This document shows positions 51,546-61,829 of a stretch of 64,000 bases of DNA, piece after piece. The translations under genes and the position numbers were made by a program. The stretch covers positions 1 through 64,000 of the forward strand of contig CAMPDV010000719.1 of assembly GCA_946699065.1 (NCBI GenBank). The letters are read 5' to 3'. Under the pieces are notes generated by a model. It worked only from the letters and a program-made list of their open reading frames with translations. It did not search any database and was not told the DNA's origin. Origin of the DNA: Loxodes magnus (taxonomy: Eukaryota; Ciliophora; Karyorelictea; Loxodida; Loxodidae). Within the stretch, counting starts at the first letter, position 1. The number at the start of each line of letters is the position of its first letter.

Positions 51546-54530
51546 ATGAGAACATTACTTTTAGATTTCGTTGATAAGAAATTTATTTTTTACTTTAGTC
51601 TTTAAAAATTTCAAAGATGGTATTTATAATTTTTTTAATACTTATTCGCCATAATCGAAGATCAATGACTTTTTAATTAACTCTTACAAAATAAAAACGG
51701 GCTTTTTTATAAGCTTCATTGGTTTTTTATCATCAATTACTTTCTTGTTATCTCTTGAGGAAATTAGTTATAATAAGGATCAGGAATAAATGATCCAAAA
51801 TTCTTAATCTGCATTTTATTCAATTTTTATTCTTATGAATTAGTATTAATCCTCTAAATTATCCTAATCTATTTAAAAACTCAAAGCAAGATTATAAAAA
51901 AATTTTTAGGCCTTTATCTGTCAATTGAATCCTAAAGTCTACCAAATTTTGAATTTTATTTGATATATTTTTTCATCATATAAAAATATATTTAATATAA
52001 AATCTACTTTCATCTAAATATGATCAGATATAAAGTAACTATTATGAACCTAAAAATTAGACAAACTAATTTATATTTAAATGATTACTTATTACAATAT
52101 AATAATTGCAGAACATTTAACCTGTACTTTTGTGTATTATCGTGTTGCTTTTCACATTATTAACTATCTTAAGATTGTTCTGCTACAAGAATTTTTGAAA
52201 TCTTAAAGTGTTATCATAATCAATTAAAGGATTATTTTCAAAATTTTGAAGAAGAACATTGAAATATCTGATAAGTATTTGTGGATTATTTGGAAATTAA
52301 AGGAAGTGTTAATATAATAATATGCTTAACCTTTTTATATCTGCTCTTTTTTATTATCCAGCATATAATAAGATGTTATCAACAAATTATCAATCTTAAT
52401 TGTGATAAATCGTTAAGAATATTCTAAATTAATACTAGATATTTCACTACTATTAATTTCATCTTTTACAATATGACATACTATGCACCTTTAACAGAAT
52501 TTCAAAAGTAAATCCTGTATACTTTTATTATAATAAGACAAAATTTAAACTTTTGTAACATTTTATTTATTGAAAATATATCTAAGTTGTTACCTATAAT
52601 AAATTCTTCAATCATTAATTTTTTATTATTAGTATCATTAATATCAACATAGTAAAACTTAATTTTTCTTATCTTTTATTCTCTTAACAAATTCTTGGAT
52701 TCTGCAAATATTCCAATTTCATATTTACAATTTTTTTATTTTCCTGATTATCATATATGACATGTAAAAGTTTCTTCCCAAGTTAATAATTTAAGTGATA
52801 AATTTAAATAAGTATATAAATAACTTGATGTGTATATTTATTCAATAATTTTCTATCAATAGAAATTTCTTTTTACAACCATCAACTGTGCGTTATTCTA
52901 ATTCTTAATCTATTGTAGTATACCTTTTTTTAATATAATTCATTTCTTATTGAGATTATCTCCAAGAGCCTTATCTAATAAATTTCTAAAATAAGGGAAA
53001 AAATCGAAATAACTTATTATTTAATTATATTCCTATAATTTTTATTTTTAACTTTATTTCTTTCTTTGATTGGAGGATCTAAATTATCTTCTTCATGTTA
53101 TCTTTTAAAGAATTACTAAAACTTATTGAAGTTTCAACTTAAATATCAATTAAAATAAATAAATACTTTTTATTAATCTTTCAAACAATCTTTAATTGAT
53201 AGCAAAATAATTCCTTTATTAGTTTTTATTTTGTATTTATCATTTATTTTCATTTTATTTATTATTTTTATATATTTTCAATGTTTTATATATAAGTCAC
53301 GTTAAGTTAATGGTTCACCTATTAAAGCAATTAGAAGTTGTATTTAGTATATCCAATAAGCAAGATTGTTCATATTATAGAATTTCAACTGGCTGCTAGT
53401 AAAGTTTTGAAAAATGTTAATAAAGTAAATCTGATTAACAAGATTACTATCGCATTTAAATTTCGTTTGCATTAATTGAGATTTCTAAACTTTAAAATAT
53501 AGTTAAACTTCCTGTTCTTAATGTAGAGAAACAGTATAAGTAAACTTGATTTCTAACTTATGATTTATCTGAAATGTTTAAGTGGAAGTTACTTAAATAG
53601 ATATTTGTTATTCATTATGTAATTTTTAATTAAAACTTAAAATTTCTTTTTCTTTAACCATTTTTAGTTGATAACTTCCAGCTCAAAGAGATGGTAAAGT
53701 GTAACTTTATTTTAAGTTGCATTAATTCATTTAATCTTAAGAACATTTAATTTATGATTTTAAATTGTTTATTAAGATTAAGTTTTATTGCTGATAATCA
53801 AAAATTATCTAATTTTATAATCTAGAGTGTTGGATTAATTTAGCTAGTTTCTCACGAAATATAGTTTATTCTTCCATATTTAATGAATGGATTTAAATAA
53901 GAAAATGATTATAGAATTATAATTCATATATTTTAATTAAAGATAGGTCTGCTTATGTTGCAATTTTACTAACTAAACTCTTCCTTTATTTCTAATACTT
54001 TAAATCAAACTTTTACATTTAATCTTAATTTTAAATTTATTTAATTTTCTTTTATATTATCTTTTAAAAGCATCAAGTTAAGCTTATAATTTTATATTTT
54101 GTAATTTTAGTTCTAAACAAGATCTATTTACACAACGTTTCTATTATTTCATAATTAAGGTCTATTAACCATTATCTTTAGAGTTTATACTAGTTTAAAT
54201 TGATTTCTACTAAATTTCATAGATTTCCTTTTTATATTCTAATATATATTATGTTTACATTTAATAAATAACTATTTTTGTTACCTATTCTTTATTGTTT
54301 GATTGAAACTTTTTATTCTTTTGTTTTTAGCAAATATTCTAATAACCATAGCTTTATCATTTTATTACACTTTTTCATTTTTAATTGAACTATTTGAAAT
54401 ATAGAATTAAGTTTAATTGTTTTGCTCTATAATTAATGTTTAATATCATTCTTAAGAATATTTTTAAACTCAACATAATTTTTCTAACTATTGCTAAAAT
54501 TGTTATTTTATACTGTATAACTTTATATGA
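51546..54530 (+). CDS. Long hydrophobic open frame spanning the duplication edge
   Basis: Uninterrupted counterpart of 25115-25945, reaching a tandem TGA-TGA at 54528-54533. It would encode a Phe/Leu/Ile-rich, apparently polytopic protein. An open frame means little when TAA, TAG and TGA can all be sense. In addition the antisense of about 53900-55000 reads as a polar Lys/Glu/Gln-rich protein, so part or all of this may be a shadow. No domain is assigned. Confidence 0.2.
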
Positions 54531-54533
54531 TGA

Positions 54534-56470
54534 AGTTAAGTTCTTTTATTTAATTAGTAAATTAGTTTCTATAGTTTAATTTTTAATAATATTCTTGTAA
54601 ATTTAAAGATTAAATTCATCAAAATATCTTTGAAGAAATTCTTTTTTTATCATCTTCATTAAAAGATGCAAATCACATGTAATATCTAATTACTAGAATG
54701 ATAAATATTTTTCTACATTAGCACTTAAAAATAAATAAGATTCTCTTTTCATAAACATAAGAAAAAGTTTGATTTAATGGATTGTTAAAATTTTCAAAAA
54801 CTTAATAGTTATTTTCTTTAAAATTTGCTAAGCATTTAGGATTTCTTATAGTGTAAAACGCTGAGAAAATAAATGTTAATAATAAGCTATAAATTTAAAT
54901 TAATACATTTTTTGGAGCTTTTGAGGATTCTCAACCTCTTTAATCCCTGACTGATTTTTTTCCAAGAAGTTGACTACTCCACTCTTGAATTTAGTCTAAT
55001 TTGGGTTTATATATAAACCCTTTTTACGTAGAATTAGTTACAAATAAAAGTTAATAATTTCATTTTGAATTTCCATTTTCTAAATTCTCTTGATCAACTC
55101 TTGATTAAAGTAAAATAATAAAAAGATTTTTTACTCAAAGTAAAGCTCAAAGAAATAAAATAAAGTAATTAAAGATTAGCAAAACTAAAATATTACATAG
55201 TTGATCTTAATCAAAGTAATTTTAATTATTTACATTATAATTTATTCATAAAAATCTAAATAATTTAAATTAGCATTTCTCTATAATAGTATATAGATTT
55301 GTAAATTAATCTAATTAAACCAAATATTATATTAAATTACATTATTATTATTATTTTTAATCATTTTTACATACATTTATTTATAATAATTAAATTAACA
55401 AAAATATTTAAATTTTAGTAGGAATGAAAAGAAAAAAAGATATATCCTTTAAAACAGAAATTTATTTTTTAATTTTAATAAAAATTCTTAATTTTATTTT
55501 GAGTATTCTTTGTATTTCAAATCTTGGTCTAATATAATTTTTATCTTTTCCACCTATAAATGCGAAACGGTAAAAAAAAGCATAATGTAAGAAGATTGCT
55601 TTAAAAAGAATAGTTAAATTATGATAAGAGTATTTTCAAAGAAAATATTTAATTATGATAAAATTTATATTTTAGTAAAGATAATAAATTTAATTTTCTA
55701 TTATTGGATAGACTATTAAATATAGATATTCTAAGGAGATTAGCTGAAAGATATGAAAAATTATGTAACATTAAAAAATTAAAATATATTTTACAATAAC
55801 AATCAAATAATAATTATAGTTTTAAGATAATATCTTGCAAAGATAGAAACATATTTCATTTAGTTTTTTCATTAGAAAGAAAATTTTTCATAATTAATTT
55901 TAGAGTATTTTACATAATAAAAAGCAAAAAATGTATATTAAAACATTATTGATTTCTAAGTTTTTAATTAGATTTTTATTTCTATTTTAGTGAGATTAAA
56001 AACCAATATGAAGCAAAATATGAATTAATATAATAGAGAATATTTGAATATATTGTATAAGAGATATTAAATTTCTAAGTATTTTAAGTATAAATATCAT
56101 ATATAAATTAAATTATACAATCAACATACTATTTCTTCTAAATTTACATTTATTTATTTTAGTTTAATTTCTCTAAAATACATCCTGTTCTATCTATTTT
56201 TATAGGATTTTTATATATCTTTAATCTTTTTGATTCTATATTAGAAATAGAATTCTTTAAATATAAAAAATGAAATCACTTACTTTAAATAAAAAATATA
56301 TTAATTTTTAATATTTTTTTGTTTTATATTCAATAGAAAAAGCGAAAAAATTAGAATATTAAATGATGAGCTAATAAAAGAAATAGATATTTTTTCAGTG
56401 ATTATTAATCAAATAAAAACATAGTTATGTAGCAAAAGAATAACCTTATAGACTATTTTTATATATAAAA
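54534..56470. other. A+T-rich stretch without a supported gene
   Basis: Mostly homopolymer-rich A+T sequence. Around 54900-55020 it is less biased and contains a perfect hairpin, gggtttatatataaaccc (near 55003-55020). The minus strand around 54000-55000 could be read as a polar protein, but nothing identifies it. Confidence 0.4.
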
Positions 56471-56911
56471 ATGGTATCTAAGAAATAGCAGACTTTTATT
56501 AACGAATTGTTATCAAAATAAGAATAATAAAGCAAACTACATGAACTATTACCTTTATTGAATTAATACTAAAAAACTCAAGAATCTTTAGCTTAATCTA
56601 TCTGTCTAGCAAAGAATGAGTAATATATAAAATTAATTTAAAGAGAAAAAATAAAAAACTGGAGTAATATTAGAAGAAACTTTCTGCTTTTTATCAGCAA
56701 GGACAGGATTCATATAGGAAGAAGTTCTATAACTCAAGAATTAATAAATAGAATAATATTTGGTTAAGAAACTAAGTAAAATTCAATATATAAGATCTTA
56801 TAATTTTGCTAGAGTTTAAGTCTTCTAAAAATTAAAAATTTAATACTAAAATCGCTATATTAATTTTTGAATATGGTATTTGATTAAACTATCTACCAGT
56901 TTCACTATTGA
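56471..56911 (+). CDS. Uncharacterised 146-codon ORF
   Basis: Plus frame from ATG 56471 (M-V-S-K-K-Q-Q-T-F-I-N-E-L-L) to TGA 56909-56911, with TAA/TAG as Gln and no internal TGA. It also contains L-A-Q-S-I-C-L-A-K-N-E-Q and F-I-S-K-D-R-I-H-I-G-R-S-S. Composition is polar and helical at the start, and the local G+C is above the flanks. It reads cleanly under the ordinary ciliate code, with TGA as a stop. No family recognised. Confidence 0.4.
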
Positions 56912-57059
56912 AAAAAAGTAATAGATTTTTCTTTAAATAAATAAAATATTAGAGTAATTATATTTTAAATTTTAATTAAAAAAATGTTAATTAAGTTTAT
57001 TATATAAAATACAAAATAAGCATAAAAAATAAAATAATTTAAATATAAAATTATTATTT

Positions 57060-58221
57060 TAATTCTAACTCATTCTTTTTTATTTTGCAATGCTAAATAT
57101 TATTTATAATAGGAAATTAAATGCAAAAATTGTTAAGTTTATAAATGTATTCTTATTGAAATTAGGATAATAACTAATGAATAAAAGTAAAATTTTTAAA
57201 TTATTTAATTCTTAAAAAGATTCTATCTTTTGATTTTTTATATTTTAAGCTATTTATCTAATCTTTTTCTATTGAGTGAAAAAGCAAAGATTTTGTAAAA
57301 TAATAGATAACTAAAAATTTTAGAAACATTTTATCATTTTTTAGTAAATTTTGTTTTTATCTTAATGAATAATATAGTCACACAAGATAAAACATTATTT
57401 ATTCTCTTTAATTTGCATAAAATTTATTTATTTTAAAAATTGGGTTTGTCATTGTTATGCATTTAACTTAATAATCAATATTACTAACTTTTTTTTAAAA
57501 TTACTTAATTCTAAATACGAGCTCATTTTAATCAAATTAATGTCCTTTCAAAAGACTCTCTATTTTGGACTCCTTTATAAATATTTATAATTTTTGATAT
57601 CATCTTATTGCTGTTAGTTTTTAATCTAAGATTAAGTATTTAAAATCTTCAAGAACCATTTTTAGCAAACCGTTTCTTAAATTTGAACATTATAATATGA
57701 TCTAAATAATTTGCTTAGTATTCAGAGTTCTTTTGGAAATTTTTCCTTTTTGTTCCATCTATCTTGTTATACATCTTACTTTTTGCTTTAAAGATATTAT
57801 AAAATTTAAATTTCCTTTAATTTATAAAAAAATTTGTAAATTAGAATTATGAAATATTAGCATTGGAAACAGTATAAGCATTTCAATTATTTAGAAGTGA
57901 GAAAAATATAATAGCTTGGTAGTTAATTAAATAATATTAAATATTTATTAGAAGTCTTTTAATTAGTAAGGAATTAAATAATAAAGATATTATTCAGAAT
58001 CATTTCTTTGCTTTAATTTCCAAAATAAGACATCTTCCGGATATTTTTTTGTATTAGAGAATGTTTTTATTCATGCTATTGATAAGCAGTTAGTATAATA
58101 AAGTTAGGCTTCCAAGTTGATTCTATCTTAAATTATGTATTCCTTGCTGATTAACTAATATTTTTCATTATGCTCTCACTATTGATTTAGGAAATCTCTA
58201 ATATTTTGTAAACTTTATCAT
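57060..58221 (-). CDS. Uncharacterised minus-strand frame
   Basis: Minus frame from ATG 58221 (M-I-K-F-T-K-Y-Q-R-F-P-K-S-I-V-R) with Q-Q-G-I-H-N-L-R-Q-N and N-K-I-D-G-T-K-R-K-N-F segments, and at least seven TGA codons if read as Trp. The composition is balanced to about 57060, then turns A+T-rich. There is no stop, no second copy and no family match, so support is composition only. Confidence 0.25.
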
Positions 58222-58664
58222 TCTCTTATTTCTGTAATAAATTAAAGCTTTATGATTTACTAATTACAGGGTTGATTTATAGAATTAGCATTTTTTAAAC
58301 CTTTTAAATAATTTTTCTTAAGATTATTTATCTTTTCTAGTTTATCGATTCTTAGAAGAAATGTTTGATAGTTTTATTGCTATGTTTAGTGATTAAATTA
58401 AGGATCTATCTGCTCTTAGTCATTTAATTAATAGACAAAATTAATTAGTTTTAATTTTAAGCCTATTCTTCTGCAACTACTCTAAGATAGTTAATTTTCT
58501 AGATAGATAATAAAATGTGTAATTACCTTTCTAATTGCTTAGATAGATTAAAAGTTATATATTTTATTCTTTAATTTATATATTATAGATAAGAGCTTAA
58601 AATACTTCAAAACACAAAAATCCCATGCTTTTTCCCAAAAATCTTATTTCCTTAAGCTATATAA

Positions 58665-60293
58665 ATGGGTGGAGGAGTGCGAACATTTAATTTTAGCCTC
58701 TAGAATAATCTGGAGGTAGGATGAAAATAGGTTGAAATACCTACAAAAAGGTCAAACACTTTTATTCATAATCATAAAGAAAATTAGAATGCTTTGAAGT
58801 AATCTTTAATAAAAAAGGTAATTTGATTAATCACTATTAATAGAGGACTCAAGTTATTTATAGTTGATGAAGAAATTAAGTTATACTCTAATCTATTATA
58901 AGAATGTTTCTTCCGACAGTTTCAAATGTTTTGTCGCATGTTTACTTGTCCTAAGGCTAAAATTAAGATGAACTAATATTTTAAATGTAATGAGAGGAAT
59001 ATAAAGTGTAAAAGAAAAAAAAACCTGAGTATGCCTATAATAACAAGAAAGGCTTTACATTCGCCTATAATTATTTTTAATGAACCCTGTTACATAGACT
59101 TTAACTGGCTTAGATATGAATATGTTATGGCAAAATTTTTTTTCCATTTTTACTTTAAAATACAGAAAGAAGCTATGAATTATACAGAATATGATATAGG
59201 AAAACTCTTTGAATGTTTTTAGAATTAAAATATTTATACTTTTAGTAAGTTAAAAAGATACTTTACTTTATGGAAAAATAAAGATGATCAAATCATTATT
59301 TCCAATTAATTTTCTATTGAGAACTGTAAAGAAGGAATAATAGAAAGCAAATTTTATTAAGAAGAAACTTTACGCTAGAAAATATACTCACGACACAGAT
59401 ATTCAGAGAGAAATTTGAAGAACTTTAGAAATATCCAAAATAAATCATACTTAATTTAACAAGGAATATAAACAAGAAATAATCTCAATTTTTAAGTTGC
59501 GAACTCTTTCTTATATTTTTTAATTAAATTTACATTTGTGTCATTATCCTGTGAAAAATTATCTCTGCATATGAAGAAAAAGACGTGTTTAGAAATATAA
59601 TCGAATGTGTCTATTATTTGGACTTGCTTAAAAATCTTTCTGATAAAAATTTGTAAAGTTTATAACATAAAATTAAATCTACTTAAGTTAACAGATTGCT
59701 TTTTAATCAATAATCAGAATTAAATCTTAAAATTTAAAATTTTCACAGAAATCTACAAAGTAAAAGACAATTATTATATAGAAAAAGCACACCAAATCAA
59801 ACAGAACTTAGGCAGAATAAAAAAAGCTATAGAAGCGATGAAGAAAAGAAAGAATATGTAAGAAACTAAATGAGAAGAGAAATTTGACATTAATAAATTT
59901 AAACTTATATAAAATAAGGTAACGAAATTAATTCAGAAGTATTATACGATAATTCTTTTATTAAATTGAATTATTATTATTGGAATTATTGTATTTTTAA
60001 ATATTATTCGAAAGCAAACTCAATTTGATGAATCAGAATTATTTTATTCTAATACACTTCTTATAGGAAGAAAATTATAATTATTGAGATAGTTTTTTCG
60101 TTTAAAATAAATTGCATTTTTTAAATAAATGAAAGAATAAAAATAAATGCTAAACTAATAAAAATAGGTTCTATGCTATTTATCAGTATTTTTTAAATAC
60201 ATTTCAAAACAAAAAATATTATATGAATGCATTCTATTAATTAAAAAGATTATACATTTCATAAATATTAATATAAATTAGAAAACTCTTTGA
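58665..60293 (+). CDS. Uncharacterised plus-strand ORF with Cys cluster
   Basis: Frame from ATG 58665 (M-G-G-G-V-R-T-F-N-F-S-L) to TGA 60291-60293. It has four internal TGA codons if they are Trp. Early on it holds several Cys (F-C-R-M-F-T-C-P-K and Y-F-K-C-N-E-R-N-I-K-C), which could be a zinc-ribbon. Later come a basic region (K-A-I-E-A-M-K-K-R-K) and a hydrophobic segment near 59950-60000 that could span a membrane. Codons 59031-59219 are open even in the standard code. No homologue is recognised. Support is best for about 58665-59520; beyond that other frames look equally good. Confidence 0.35.
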
Positions 60294-60486
60294 TTTAATA
60301 GATTTAATTTTTATTTAAATTAAGATTAAGGTAATTAATTAGACATAATATTTAATATAAATTCTATTTTATATTAGTTAATTTAATTTTAAAGAAATTA
60401 AATTTTTTTTAAAATAAAAATAATTAATATTTTAACCAAAAATGATTTTGCATATCTAAACTTTTATCATAATATTTAATAAACAT

Positions 60487-61775
60487 TCATAAATAAAAAC
60501 CTTTAAATCTAAATTTTATTTGAAGTTTACTTTGAAATTAAAATTATATAAATAAAAAACTTTGATTAAAGTGCGCGTAGCACCTCAATGGTGGGCAGTA
60601 CTATAAGAAGTCAATTTTAAAGTTTTTAAATTCCCAATATTCCTTTTGTATCTTTTCTTCTAATTGTTGGCAAGGTTGATATTCTAATTCTCCAAAAAAT
60701 TTGACGCCAACAGGCTATTTCAGATAAGTTTCCATTCTATGATGAAGAGATTAATCTGGTCTAACATTTAAAAGATTTGCTTCTGAGTCGGTTCATCTTT
60801 GGGGAATTCTTCTCATAACCTTTAGTGGCAAGGTTCACTCTATTTAAATCAAATTACTAGAAATAAAATTTAAGAATGCAAATTCTTAATTCTTTAAAAT
60901 ATATATTTAGCTGTGAAATAAATGTATAAGATTAAATTAAAAAAAAATGCTTGACTTTCTCGGAGGTATTTCAACTTCTTATCCGCCAATTTCAAGATTT
61001 CTCTAGAGATTAAATATAAAAATATGAAAATTTCTACAACTCTTCTCCTAATCATGCATGTTATCCTTAAATTCTTCTTTCACCAAGATACTAGATATAT
61101 TTTTCTTGAAAATTTCCCCAAATTTGTTAAAATATAATCTTTCTCTTGATAATTTTAGTTGTTATTGTTACGAATTTTTGTTCTCCAACTACTTCTACTA
61201 GTTTTAATATTCTTACTTGAAATTGAAAGCTTCAAGCAGCTTTTCCACAGATGCTTTTGAGAGTTACAATACTAACATATTTTTTATTGTCATTTAGATT
61301 GAAATATTGAGTTTTTTTCGCCTTCAAATAACATCGGATCATTCTTTTATTCTTTAAATTTCATTTAACGCTTCAATTTTGGCTAATTTTCATCTGTTTT
61401 TTCTAACTTATGGATCATTTCTTTCATCTTCTATTTCTAGTTTTGAGATTAACTTCTATAGTCTTGATTCTATTTCCTCTGCAAGTTCAAGCTTTTCCAT
61501 TAAATTCTTATTGTCTTTCTTCAACTTTTTGACCTCTTCCTGGAAATCCAACATTTTAATCAACTATTCATAGCTTTTTTACTATTTAGTGGTGAGGTTC
61601 GAGACTTTCGAGCGCATTATATTTTTAACCTATTTCCTAGGCTTTTCTTCATAGGTGGTCGACCAATCCTAATAAACATCTTTTTTGATACTCTTTCCTG
61701 GTCCTAGCCTTTCAAGGATGTCATTAACTCTTGATTTTTTGGAGCCACAAAGAATCCTTGTTTGAATCCTGACAT
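60487..61775 (-). pseudogene. Third Gag-like gene, frameshifted
   Basis: Minus strand. ATG at 61775 starts M-S-G-F-K-Q-G-F, like the Gag-like ORFs at 20720 and 47701, and ends at TGA 61562-61560. The next part, in another frame (ATG 61617), has E-Q-L-I-K-M-L and K-K-L-K-K-D-N-K-N-L-M, matching the coiled coil of 20968-21774. After a frame change it has N-D-P-M and a zinc knuckle C-Q-Y-C-N-S-Q-K-H-L-W-K-S-C (61277-61236, Trp = TGG). After another change come R-E-R-L-Y-F-N-K-F-G-E-I-F and E-I-P-P-R. Beyond about 60845 it reads I-P-Q-R-W-T-D-S-E-A-N-L-L, not matched elsewhere. Same order as the tandem-unit Gag, so homologous but decayed. Confidence 0.55.
60515..60615 (-). pseudogene. A-H-H-W-G-A-T fragment downstream of Gag-like gene
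   Basis: A short minus-strand frame reads S-T-A-H-H-W-G-A-T-R-T-L-I-K-V-F-Y-L-Y, with TGA as Trp. It is similar over about 25 residues to the 17789 region of the frame at 17510-18659. It sits just 3' of the third Gag-like gene on the same strand, suggesting that the Gag-like and A-H-H-W-G proteins belong to one element. It is probably a fragment; nothing further downstream on this strand is recognisable. Confidence 0.45.
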
Positions 61776-61829
61776 CCCCTTTAAATGAACCAATAATAGA
61801 ACAAAATTAAATAAAAAAACAAAATATAA

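Larger units (their letters stand above)
25946..52376. repeat. Tandem 27-kb unit, copy 2
   Basis: Second copy of the unit, in the same orientation. Its left arm starts at atctaatctttc, about 37 nt further in than the arm at position 1, so the junction trimmed the arm. Relative to copy 1 it has a 1.2-kb insert (27832-29058), lacks about 175 bp of the left arm (copy 1 about 1823-1998, between two aaaatataattt stretches) and lacks the GC-rich insert of 24275-24823. The right end at 52376 continues into sequence not found elsewhere in the window. Confidence 0.93.

Noticed and set aside
53830..54250. Histidine-kinase-like H-box (S-H-E-I) and N-box-like traces in the 51546 frame
   Set aside because: The key N-box Asn is missing, no G1/G2 boxes lie at the proper distance, and the antisense strand is an equally good candidate.
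58900..59420. Merlin/IS1016-type transposase in the 58665 frame
   Set aside because: Cys cluster and an E-S-K-F stretch are suggestive, but the DDE residues and spacing could not be found.
61379..61573. Plus-strand Ser/Phe-rich ORF
   Set aside because: Antisense shadow of the Gag-like coiled-coil region on the minus strand.
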